NCBI RefSeq assembly: GCF_012910885.1
Contig: NZ_WTVM01000015.1
Span: 1-45,805, forward strand
DNA from: Azoarcus taiwanensis
Lineage (GTDB): Bacteria > Pseudomonadota > Gammaproteobacteria > Burkholderiales > Rhodocyclaceae
Direction: 5' to 3'
Length of the DNA stretch: 45,805 nucleotides
Numbering within the stretch: the first letter of the stretch is position 1; each line of letters starts with the position of its first letter. The position numbers were made by a program, and so were the translations under genes. A model generated the notes under the pieces. That model did no database searches. It was not told the origin of the DNA and saw only the letters and a list, made by a program, of their open reading frames with translations. Below, in pieces: positions 1 through 8,694 of the stretch.

Positions 1-79
1 TCGAAGAGAAAACGGGGCGACACCGCAGAGAAAAGCGGTGATTTGCCGGAGAAATTGAACCGAGTTCGGTCGCTGTCAT
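1..79 (-). CDS. Possible start of a further cassette gene, cut by the left edge
   Basis: On the minus strand an ATG at 79 opens a frame that stays open to base 1, giving about 26 residues beginning MTATELGS. It starts 33 bases after the stop of the nucleotidyltransferase-like gene and in the same direction, which would fit the next gene of the operon. The fragment is too short to assign to a family, no convincing ribosome binding site precedes it, and its codon use is less GC-rich at third positions than the conserved genes of the window. It may be chance; the sequence left of the window would decide. Confidence 0.3.
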   Translation of the reverse strand, partial: MTATELGSISPANHRFSLRCRPVFSS

Positions 80-112
80 TGTTTGGCGGCGGGATTCAAC
101 GAAAACCTCGCG

Positions 113-1195
113 TTATTCGAGGTGCCCATTCCACCGGATCAAGCTCTTGCGCATCAAATGAGGAACGAGAAGAGGTAGTGGCATTCGCAAGGCGTGTCCG
201 CGCGCATAGAGGATCGACCGTGCGAATGTGCTCAGCCGGTCGTTGCAGCTCGGATGCGGTGGCCGCAACCCCCGCTCGAAAATCGCGTCGAGCACCTTCC
301 ACTTCAGGCCGGCACCCGTGTGCATCTTGAAGTCGGAGAGCTCCGTGGGCACAGGCGTGTGCAGCAGTTTTTGCAGATAGCGGAGCGCGTAAGCCAGTGG
401 GCGCTCCAGTTCCAGTTCGCGGGCGCGCTCCGCCAGCGAGATCCAGCTACCCTCAGATTGCATCCAGTGACTTACGAGATCGCGAATGTCGAAAAGGTCG
501 CGAAGCGCATTCTCGAACTCCCCGTCATGAAACAGGTGCACGGCGCTGTGCAAGATCATGTCGTTGGGCGAGAGCACAAAGATGTCGGGCCTGCCGAGGC
601 AGGGTACGGCATCGTCAAGCAGACGTGTGGCGTCAGGGTGAATCGGGGCGGTGCTGGGGACGAGATTGTGGTGCACGTCGATCGTGCTCATTCTCGTCAA
701 ATGCATGAGCGGGGGCAGTTCATGCATCCATTCACGGTAGTAGCGTTGGTCGTAGGCGTCGTGATTGGCGGAAGACCAGCCATGTGACATCAATGCGAGT
801 TCAGCGTCTCGCAGACGAGACTTCGGCACCAGCAAGTCGATGTCAGCGAAAAGTCTGGCGCGACCCGGCGGTAGATCGGCGATTGCATAGGCCGCGCCTT
901 TGAGGAGAACAAGGCGTAGTCCGCGGCCCTCGAATGCGTCAAGAAGGTGTTCGATCTCCCTGCGAACCGCCAACTGCTGGTGTGCATGCAAAGCGAGGAC
1001 GGCGACCAGGTGTTGCCGTGGGTGCTCCGGGACCTTCTCGAGCAGGCCTGTTCCCGACAATTGAGCGGCCAGGCGGACGAGCAACTGAGCCGAACGGGCC
1101 TGTCGTATCAAAATATCCCATGATTCAAGCCTCAGGCTTTCAATCGTCTCGGGTTCAAGAAGGCTCGTAACGAGCAGATTCGCGCGTTGGCTCAT
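113..1195 (-). CDS. Nucleotidyltransferase-like protein (NTP_transf_5 type) of an HPr-rel-A-like cassette
   Basis: A 360-aa protein with a nucleotidyltransferase-like core at about residues 95-140: a VLLKGAAYA segment followed by FADIDLLV, the acidic signature seen in NTP_transf_5 proteins (PF14907 type). The rest is helical with no signal peptide or membrane segment, so it should be cytoplasmic. The ATG overlaps the stop of the HprK-like gene by four bases (ATGA), which implies translational coupling. Homologues of this class also occur beside HprK-like kinases in some lasso-peptide clusters. Neither the substrate nor the transferred group can be read from the sequence. Family assignment is fairly secure; a role in modifying the co-encoded exported protein is inference. 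Confidence 0.8.
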   Translation of the reverse strand: MSQRANLLVTSLLEPETIESLRLESWDILIRQARSAQLLVRLAAQLSGTGLLEKVPEHPRQHLVAVLALHAHQQLAVRREIEHLLDAFEGRGLRLVLLKGAAYAIADLPPGRARLFADIDLLVPKSRLRDAELALMSHGWSSANHDAYDQRYYREWMHELPPLMHLTRMSTIDVHHNLVPSTAPIHPDATRLLDDAVPCLGRPDIFVLSPNDMILHSAVHLFHDGEFENALRDLFDIRDLVSHWMQSEGSWISLAERARELELERPLAYALRYLQKLLHTPVPTELSDFKMHTGAGLKWKVLDAIFERGLRPPHPSCNDRLSTFARSILYARGHALRMPLPLLVPHLMRKSLIRWNGHLE

Positions 1196-2106
1196 GGTGC
1201 AGGCTCGAGTGTGTCATTCAGAGCCGTGATGACTGCTTCAAGCGAGCCATAGTCTGCGCGAAAGCCGCTCGCCTGATCGACCAGGCTCGCCAGTGCCGAG
1301 AAGCCGAGTTCCCCCATCACGGTGTAGTTGAACGCATTGTCGGCGAGCGCCATGAACATCTCTGCCTTGCCAATGGCGTTCAGCCTGAGTGGCGCCTTTT
1401 CCTCGAACCGCGGAAACACGACCCAGCGTAGGGAAGCATGTTCGCCAATGCGTTCTGTGCTGTCCCGAGAAGGTCTCATGTGTGCCACCGTGCCTTTCGA
1501 CGTATTACGAATCGGAGTGCTGATGTAAGCGTCCGGCGCGAAGTCGCGAAGCACGTCGATGGAGCGGTTCTTGAGGCTGACAGGGCGGCTGAGCGCGCGA
1601 AGCTTGAGGTCCTTCGGGTCGATCAGGATCAACTCGTCCGACATCAGGCGCCAGCCACGATTCATGAGTGCCGCGCACAGCGTGCTTTTTCCCGATCCCG
1701 ATGGTGCAGGTAGCACAAGTGCCTCACCGTTTCGCTCGAGAGCCGCGCCATGGATGATGAGGTACTGGTGCGCGTGCGTGTAGATGCACCAGTTCATTCC
1801 CCACTCGAGCATCGCGAAGGCTTGCTCGCCCGGAAGAGGTTTGAAAGGGGTTATGCCGTCCAGCTGAAAAATCGACTGGGGCCGCAGCAGACGACGCAAG
1901 CCTCCTGCAAGGCGCACGCTGACATGAAAGTCGGAAAAGCCTTCAGCCGGGTAGGTCCGGAAGTCGCTGTACAGAGCATGGAGCGCCTCAGCGACGCCTC
2001 TGGCTCGGCTGGCGATGTTGAATATGAATGGGCCGGTTTCGATACGCAGGCCATCTGCCCTCAGGCGTGCATCGATGCCTTCAATCGACAGATCGCGTAT
2101 TTTCAA
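1192..2106 (-). CDS. HPr-kinase-like P-loop protein (HprK-related kinase A)
   Basis: A 304-aa protein whose second half carries a P-loop, PAPSGSGKST at about residues 133-142, followed by SDEL at about 156-159, as in the nucleotide-binding domain of HPr kinase/phosphorylase. The N-terminal 120 residues do not resemble the usual HprK N-terminal domain. No HPr or PTS gene is present in the window, so the substrate is probably not HPr. The likely start is a TTG inside the end of the PqqD-like gene (26-base overlap); no better ATG or GTG is evident. The stop overlaps the next gene by four bases. I recognise the layout as the 'HprK-related kinase A' family of the HPr-rel-A system; what it phosphorylates, if anything, is unknown to me. 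Confidence 0.82.
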   Translation of the reverse strand: MKIRDLSIEGIDARLRADGLRIETGPFIFNIASRARGVAEALHALYSDFRTYPAEGFSDFHVSVRLAGGLRRLLRPQSIFQLDGITPFKPLPGEQAFAMLEWGMNWCIYTHAHQYLIIHGAALERNGEALVLPAPSGSGKSTLCAALMNRGWRLMSDELILIDPKDLKLRALSRPVSLKNRSIDVLRDFAPDAYISTPIRNTSKGTVAHMRPSRDSTERIGEHASLRWVVFPRFEEKAPLRLNAIGKAEMFMALADNAFNYTVMGELGFSALASLVDQASGFRADYGSLEAVITALNDTLEPAP

Positions 2107-2380
2107 AACGAATCAGAATGCCGAGTTCAATCAGTGTTGCAAGGACTTCATCGGCCTCACGTCCGGACTCGGCCGAGAGGGAGGCGCGCTCCACTGCACA
2201 ATCACGCTTTGTCGCAAACGACGGCGATCCCCGCTCCGCGATGAATTCTAGAATACGGCCAGCGGGGCGCTCCATCATCCATGAGTCGCCGGACAGCCTG
2301 TCGAAGATCACTACATCCCCAGCCCATGAACGCCAGGCAAACCTTTCGGCGTCGATCACATATTCAGGTTCTACGTTCAA
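2081..2380 (-). CDS. PqqD-like small protein of the HPr-rel-A-like cassette
   Basis: A 99-aa acidic protein with the PqqD-like pattern: an N-terminal beta-rich part (about residues 5-45, with DVVIFDRLSGDSWMM) and a helical C-terminal half ending in VLATLIELGILIRF. PqqD folds act as leader-peptide recognition elements in RiPP pathways, so a plausible role is to present a protein or peptide substrate to the kinase-like and transferase-like proteins encoded downstream. It appears to start at a TTG that overlaps the stop of the exported-protein gene as TTGA, and its end overlaps the HprK-like gene by 26 bases. The match to the 'HPr-rel-A system PqqD family peptide chaperone' rests on size, sequence pattern and context. 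Confidence 0.78.
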   Translation of the reverse strand: MNVEPEYVIDAERFAWRSWAGDVVIFDRLSGDSWMMERPAGRILEFIAERGSPSFATKRDCAVERASLSAESGREADEVLATLIELGILIRFENTRSVD

Positions 2381-2988
2381 GGCCAGTTGGTGAGACCATC
2401 ATACATGTTGTTGGCTGCGTCCAGCGTGTCCTTCAGGTCTTCGGCTGCTTTCCTTACCGCCTCGTCGCCGCCGATGGCGCTGACGTCTGCGAGTTGTCTG
2501 TACATATCGACGATTTCGGTCGCAGTGTATGGAAACCCGGGCCGACCATCATCGGGAGGGAAAGCGTTGGCGTTCACGAAAGCGCCAACCAGAGGCAGGC
2601 CAAGATTCATCAGGTTGCCACCACCAGGACTGTTGCCGCTTAGCAGTATGACTTCCCCCAGGCTGCTGCCTTCATAAAGCACCTTGCCGTTGTAGGGCAC
2701 GGCGCCAAAAATGGACACGAAATCGTCGCTAGGGGATATGTTCATCGGCCAGAGGTGCTGCTTGTTCCGCCAGTAACCAGCCGACTTGCCGCAGCCCTCG
2801 AAGTCATGGCGCCCCGAGAGGTCCGCTGACGCAAGTGCAGACGGGGAGCAACGGTTGCCGCCTGCCCATGCCGGCCGACTGGTTATGCTCATGACCAGCG
2901 GCAACGAGGCTGCGCCCTGCAGCAAACGCCTCCGCGCAACCCGGTTCTCGGGGCTGTTCGATTCAACGTCAGGTGAGTTTTGTTTCAT
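2377..2988 (-). CDS. Tat-exported protein of unknown function, first gene of the cassette
   Basis: A 203-aa protein from the ATG at 2988; a TTG six codons upstream at 3006 is an alternative. Residues 1-18 are polar and are followed by a twin-arginine-like signal VARRRLLQGAASLP and a hydrophobic stretch ending AWA-GG, so export by Tat and cleavage near residue 42 are likely. The mature part has a cysteine pair around a short motif, GCGKSAGYWRNKQHLWP, resembling the 'YWKNH' motifs of some secreted proteins. The C-terminus ends in GLTNWP, with no PEP-CTERM sorting signal or membrane anchor. I do not recognise a domain. It is the only exported product of the operon, so it may be the object of the cassette's modification; that is inference. 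Confidence 0.72.
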   Translation of the reverse strand: MKQNSPDVESNSPENRVARRRLLQGAASLPLVMSITSRPAWAGGNRCSPSALASADLSGRHDFEGCGKSAGYWRNKQHLWPMNISPSDDFVSIFGAVPYNGKVLYEGSSLGEVILLSGNSPGGGNLMNLGLPLVGAFVNANAFPPDDGRPGFPYTATEIVDMYRQLADVSAIGGDEAVRKAAEDLKDTLDAANNMYDGLTNWP

Positions 2989-3098
2989 GCCAGAACCTGT
3001 ATGCAATATGCCCGACTTCGTTGCCGATCATCCCCAGCTGTCTAAACCAGCCAACGCCGCATTTCTTGGGCCGGGTCGTACTGTCGTCATCCGAACGA

Positions 3099-3114
3099 AG
3101 CAAGATTTATGCCG
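3099..3114 (-). promoter_or_regulatory. Candidate sigma-54 (-24/-12) promoter for the cassette
   Basis: Read on the minus strand the site is CGGCATAAATCTTGCT. Against the RpoN consensus TGGCACGnnnnTTGCW it keeps the GG (-24) and GC (-12) dinucleotides at exact spacing, the whole GGCA core and the full TTGCT box; the first base and two bases after GGCA differ. Transcription would begin near 3088, leaving a leader of about 100 bases before the ATG at 2988. The surrounding gap (3007-3273) is visibly AT-richer than the flanking genes. No activator site could be identified. Confidence 0.5.
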
Positions 3115-3273
3115 AAACAAAATAATGCGCTGTAAAATCAACGATCTGAACTGCCGGTTTCGGCTGCATCGGCTTGCATTCATTCATCGAGCCTGCAGCG
3201 GTGTAAAAAATACCGACAGTGTTCATCCCGCCCCGTATTCAAGCAAGTCTCACATTGTGTCCAGCGTGACACG

Positions 3274-4158
3274 CTACATGAGACGTCGACATAATCGCAG
3301 AGTTTCGCTGAGATAGCCGCGCCCGAAAATGTTCAGGTGATTCATGACATGGTACAGCGCATAGAGATGTTTGCGTGTCTCGTATTCGTGATCAAGCGGG
3401 AGAGCGCGGCGATACGTGGCATAGAAGCTCGCCGGAAACCCCCCGAAGAGTTCGCTCATTGCCAGATCCGATTCACGATCGCCGTGGTGGACTGCCGGGT
3501 CGAATAGGGCAGCCTGGCCATCTGCGGTCATCGCAGCGTTGCCGTGCCAGAGGTCGCCATGCAGTAGTGAGGGGTGCGGTCGGTAGTCCAGGAACAGCGC
3601 GGGGATGCGGTCGATGAGGCGTTGGCCGAGGCGTTGCAGCTCGCCCTCGTAGCCTTTGCTCCGCGCAAGCGCAAGTTGGGGGGCGATGCGCTGCAAGGCA
3701 AAAAAGCGCGCCCAGTTGTCGCTTTCGGTGTTGTGCTGCGTGCTGTTACCAATGTAATTGTCTCGCGGCCAGCCGAAGTGCTCGCCTTCGACGGTGTGCA
3801 TTGCGGCGAGTGCTTCGGCGAAACGTTCGCCGTCCTGTGCCGACGCCAGAGGTCGCAGGTCGAGGTGTTCAAGGACCAGAAAGGCGCGGTCGTCGCTCTT
3901 GCCCGAGGCGACCACCGCCGGCACGCGAAATGTGCCCGTAGCGGCGATTGCGGCCAGGCCGTCGGCTTCAGCTGTGAACATGTCGGCCGCCGTCGCGCGG
4001 TTGAGCTTGACGAAGTAGCTCAGTCCCCCGCCTTCGACGACCATGGCCTGGTTGATGCAGCCGCCGGAGACCGGACGGGCACTCTCCAGCGTGAAGGCGT
4101 TGCCGCTCGCGGAGCGGATCGCGGCCTCGATGGCAGCAAGGCAATCCGGGTCAGACAT
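3274..4158 (-). CDS. Fructosamine kinase family protein
   Basis: A 294-aa cytosolic kinase of the fructosamine/ketosamine-3-kinase family (PF03881 type), full length for the family. The nucleotide-binding N lobe contains VSGGCINQA (about 27-35) and a lysine in YFVKLNRA. The catalytic loop is LLHGDLWHGN, followed by ALFDPAVHHGDRE, where the DP aspartate plays the DFG role. Family members phosphorylate sugar amines on glycated lysines, destabilising the adduct and repairing protein. The ATG overlaps the stop of the upstream protein kinase frame by eight bases, so the gene is probably translated as the third member of argH-kinase-fructosamine kinase. Confidence 0.92.
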   Translation of the reverse strand: MSDPDCLAAIEAAIRSASGNAFTLESARPVSGGCINQAMVVEGGGLSYFVKLNRATAADMFTAEADGLAAIAATGTFRVPAVVASGKSDDRAFLVLEHLDLRPLASAQDGERFAEALAAMHTVEGEHFGWPRDNYIGNSTQHNTESDNWARFFALQRIAPQLALARSKGYEGELQRLGQRLIDRIPALFLDYRPHPSLLHGDLWHGNAAMTADGQAALFDPAVHHGDRESDLAMSELFGGFPASFYATYRRALPLDHEYETRKHLYALYHVMNHLNIFGRGYLSETLRLCRRLM

Positions 4159-5440
4159 TGGCGATTCTGGCGTTGGCCAGCGATAGCCTCGTGGTCAGAA
4201 CTTCGAGAAACGCCTTGTAGAAGTGCATGCGGCAGGTGTCGGAGGCGCGCTGCAACGAGCGGGCGCTGATGCGCACGACGTTGACCGGAGTGAAGGCCTC
4301 GACCGACGCCGAGCGAGCTCCGCCGCCGGCCGAGAACAAGGCCATTTCGCCGAATCAATCGCCGGCGCTGAGCAGATTGAGCAGTTTACCGCGTTTCTTG
4401 ACCCGGGCTTCGCCCTCGGCGAGAAAGCAGAAATGATCTCCGGTTTCCCCTTCCTTCATGATCAAGGTGCCGGGCTGGACCCGGTCCCACTTCGAGAAGC
4501 TGATGATCTCCCATATCTCGACGTCGCTGAACTCGCGGAAGAAGTGGAGTTCGCGCAGCGTCTGGAAGCGTTCAGTTTCCGGTATGGCCAGCCTGTCGGC
4601 CATCAGGCTGCGGTTGCGGAACGCCTGGGCGAGATCGTGCGAGAACTCGCTCCAGTCCTGGTATCGGTGCTCGATCTCCTTCTCCATGGCGCGCTGGACG
4701 ATGGTGTCGAGTGCAACCGGCACGTCGGGGCGAACCTCGGAGGGGAGTGGCGGCAGCTCGTTGGCGATGCGGTAAAGCAGGCTGTAATTGGTCTCACCCT
4801 CGAACGGCAGCCGGCCGGTGAGCAGCTGGTACATGACAACGCCGAGCGAGTAGATGTCGGTGCGTTGATCGACCGGCATCTCCCGGATCTGCTGTGGCGA
4901 CATGTACGCTGGCGAACCCACGCCGGCGACCTGCGTGGTGTCGCTCGCGGTGTGAAAGGCAGCGCCGAAATCCGACAGCTTGATGTCCTGGCCTTCCGGG
5001 TCGACTAGAAGGATGTTGGCCGGTTTGATGTCCCGGTGCGTGATGCCGTGGTGGAACGCATAGTCCAGCGCCCGCGTGCATTTGAAGATGATCTCGACGA
5101 GTCGCTCGAAGGGCAGCAGTCTGTCCGGCGTGGTGAAGGCCTCGAGCGTGCCGCCGGGCGCGTACTCCATGACCACGTAGGCTTCGTCGTCGAGCACCGA
5201 GGCGTCATATATCGCGGCGATGTGCGGGTGGTGCAGCTTGCCGGCGAGGGAGGCCTCGTTCATCAGCAGGTGGCGGTAGAGGCGGCCGCGATCCTTGTCG
5301 CGCAGCATCTCCGGATGCAACTGCTTGAGAGCGACCTCTCGCTGTGCGAAGGGGTCCCAGGCGAGGTAGACCATGCTCGTGGCCCCCTCGCCGATCAGGC
5401 GCTTGATCTCGTATTTGCCGATCTTCTGGACCGCGCCCAT
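4151..5440 (-). pseudogene. Ser/Thr protein kinase with C-terminal cNMP-binding domain, interrupted by an in-frame TGA
   Basis: The frame codes for a Hanks-type kinase: glycine loop GEGATSMVY (17-25), ATP lysine K39, catalytic loop HRDIKPAN (135-142), DFG (157-159) and SPAYMSPQQ in the activation segment. A cyclic-nucleotide-binding fold follows from about residue 290 (GETGDHFCFLAEGEARV). At 4355-4357, codon 362, a TGA falls inside this fold between LLSAGD and FGEMALF, where relatives have GDxFGE, often with Cys, Trp or Tyr at x. The same frame continues 67 more residues to a stop at 4151 that overlaps the fructosamine kinase start. Without readthrough the product is a 361-aa kinase with a broken sensor domain. 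The cause may be a sequencing error, a TGC/TGG-to-TGA mutation or, less likely, recoding. Start at the ATG 14 bases after argH. Confidence 0.8.
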
Positions 5441-5454
5441 GGCCGACTTCTACC

Positions 5455-6852
<1,398 letters not shown>

Positions 6853-6909
6853 GATATTCTGAGTCGTTGTGCAAGCCGCATGCAGGTGTGTGAGGCAGCG
6901 TGAGCGAAA

Positions 6910-7926
6910 ATGGTCCAAAGTATAAAGCAAAAGCCCCAGCCGACCGTGATACGCCCGGGTTTGCCGGATTTCCGCAACCTCGGCGTTCTGCTGCGCATTC
7001 TGCTCCTGGTCAACCTCATGGGTCTGCTAACCGTGTTGATCGCCGAACCGGACCTTTCCCGGCTTGCCGCGGCGATCGTCGAGATGGCGGGCCGGCTGGA
7101 GTTACCCCTTTTCATGGCGGTGCTCGTCCTCTATTTGCTGCAACCGGTTCTGCGTGAGCGGAGTCCGCTCGCTGGTGCGGCTGGCATCGGTGCGGTGGTG
7201 GTCGGTGTCGCCTTCCTCGTTGGCTGGTGGCTGGGTCATGGCGACGCTGAGCAGCTTTTTCGCGAGGCGGCGTGGGCGGTTGGCGCCGCCGCGGTGACGC
7301 TGGCCTATTTCGATTGGCGTGCGCGGCGCTTCTCGCCTGCGCTGGCCGAGGCGCGCCTGCTGGCGCTGACCGCCCGCATCCGGCCCCACTTTCTGTTCAA
7401 CGCGCTCAATGGAGTGCTTGGCGTGATCCGTAGTGATCCCCGGCGTGCCGAGCGTGCGCTCGAGGAGCTGGCCGATTTGTTTCGGGCGTTGATTCGGGAC
7501 AATCGCGAGCTGGTGCCGCTGTCCGATGAGCTCGCCTTGTGTGAGCGCTATATCGATATCGAGGGCTTGCGCCTCGGCGAGCGACTCGTCGTCGAGTGGG
7601 CGACTGCCGATGCGCCACACGATGCGCTGGTGCCGCCTCTGTTGCTCCAGCCCCTGCTCGAGAACGCAGTCTATTACGGAGTGGAACCTGCCGCCGAGGT
7701 GGCGCCGGTCAAGGTTGGGGTGTCATCCAGCGGTGGCCAGCTTCGCATCGAGGTGGAGAACCGCGTGGTCGATGCGCAAAGTCACCATGCCGGCAATCAC
7801 ATGGCGCTCGACAATATCCGTGAGCGTTTGATGCTGTTCTACGACCTTGAGGCGCGGCTCGAGGTCGACGCCGATGGCGGGCGATACCATGTGGTGATCA
7901 CCTTGCCGGTCAAGCGGAAATCGTGA
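6910..7926 (+). CDS. algZ: LytS/AlgZ-type membrane sensor histidine kinase
   Basis: A 338-aa inner-membrane kinase. Hydrophobic segments lie at about residues 24-44, 64-80, 90-108 and 118-134. They are followed by a His_kinase (PF06580) domain with [13 protein letters not shown], in which H160 is the predicted phosphorylation site, and a C-terminal ATPase-like domain with LLENAV (N252). The usual glycine-rich G box is replaced by [13 protein letters not shown], as I recall for AlgZ/FimS, a group noted for missing typical kinase motifs. The gene runs into the LytTR regulator 19 bases later. The position between argH and algR-(ppc)-hemC matches the Pseudomonas algZ neighbourhood, which supports the name; the signal sensed is unknown. 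Confidence 0.88.
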   Translation: MVQSIKQKPQPTVIRPGLPDFRNLGVLLRILLLVNLMGLLTVLIAEPDLSRLAAAIVEMAGRLELPLFMAVLVLYLLQPVLRERSPLAGAAGIGAVVVGVAFLVGWWLGHGDAEQLFREAAWAVGAAAVTLAYFDWRARRFSPALAEARLLALTARIRPHFLFNALNGVLGVIRSDPRRAERALEELADLFRALIRDNRELVPLSDELALCERYIDIEGLRLGERLVVEWATADAPHDALVPPLLLQPLLENAVYYGVEPAAEVAPVKVGVSSSGGQLRIEVENRVVDAQSHHAGNHMALDNIRERLMLFYDLEARLEVDADGGRYHVVITLPVKRKS

Positions 7927-7945
7927 TGAGCAAGGGAGGCGAGCG

Positions 7946-8692
7946 GTGACCGAGGCGCTGAAGGTGTTGATCGTCGATGACGAGGGTCCGGCGCGCAGTC
8001 GCATGCGGGATTTGCTCGCCGACATCGCGCAGGAACAGCCTAACGAGCTTGTCGGGCTGGCGGGCAATGGTGTCGAGGCGCTGCGTCTGCTCGAGGTGCG
8101 TCCTGCGGACGTCGTGCTCGCCGATGTGCGCATGCCGGTCATGGATGGGGTCGAGCTGGCCAGGCATGTCGCGCGGCTGCCTGCGCCGCCGGCGGTAATC
8201 TTCACCACCGCGTACGATCAGTATGCTGTAGAGGCTTTCGAGTTGGCCGCGGTGGACTATCTGCTCAAACCGGTGAGGGCGAGCCGGCTTGCCGACGCAC
8301 TGCACAAGGTGCGAAAAGCAAAGCCGGCGGGTCCTGAGGTGCTGGCTGCTCTTTCATCGCGTGAGCGCAAGCATTTCAGTGTCGTCGAGCGAGGCAGGAT
8401 TTTGCTGGTGCCAGTCGCCGAGGTGCGTTTTCTGCGGGCCGAGCTCAAGTACGTGACAGCCGGCACGGTTGATCAGGAGTATCTCCTGGATGAGTCGCTG
8501 GTGCAGCTCGAGGAGGAGTTCGGCGAGCGCTTTCTGAGGCTGCATCGCAACTGCCTGGTCGCGCGCGATGCGGTGGTCGGCGTGGAACGCGATGGTGAGG
8601 GACAGTGGGTGGTCCTGCTCAAAGACTGCGCAACGCGCCTGCCTGTGAGCCGCCGGCAATGGCCGGCGGTGAAGCAGGCGTTGAAATTGTAA
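7946..8692 (+). CDS. algR: LytTR response regulator (AlgR-like)
   Basis: A 248-aa regulator with a receiver domain at residues 5-125 (acidic pair D11-D12, phosphoacceptor D60 in VVLADVRMPVMDG, K108 in DYLLKPV) and a LytTR DNA-binding domain at about 143-245 (VRFLRAELKYVTAG, FLRLHRNCLV). It starts at a GTG preceded six bases upstream by AGGGAGG, a strong ribosome binding site, and pairs with the histidine kinase just before it. AlgR in Pseudomonas controls alginate, twitching motility and other surface traits; the regulon here is unknown. It ends two bases from the stop of the convergent ppc. Confidence 0.92.
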   Translation: MTEALKVLIVDDEGPARSRMRDLLADIAQEQPNELVGLAGNGVEALRLLEVRPADVVLADVRMPVMDGVELARHVARLPAPPAVIFTTAYDQYAVEAFELAAVDYLLKPVRASRLADALHKVRKAKPAGPEVLAALSSRERKHFSVVERGRILLVPVAEVRFLRAELKYVTAGTVDQEYLLDESLVQLEEEFGERFLRLHRNCLVARDAVVGVERDGEGQWVVLLKDCATRLPVSRRQWPAVKQALKL

Positions 8693-8694
8693 GC

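Noticed and set aside
3107-3226. A 39-codon minus-strand frame (MNTVGIFYTAAG...) upstream of the Tat-exported protein, considered as a small precursor peptide for the cassette.
   Set aside because: It overlaps the better-supported -24/-12 promoter, has only a GC-rich run before its ATG, and shows no leader/core pattern or known motif. Kept only as a remote option.
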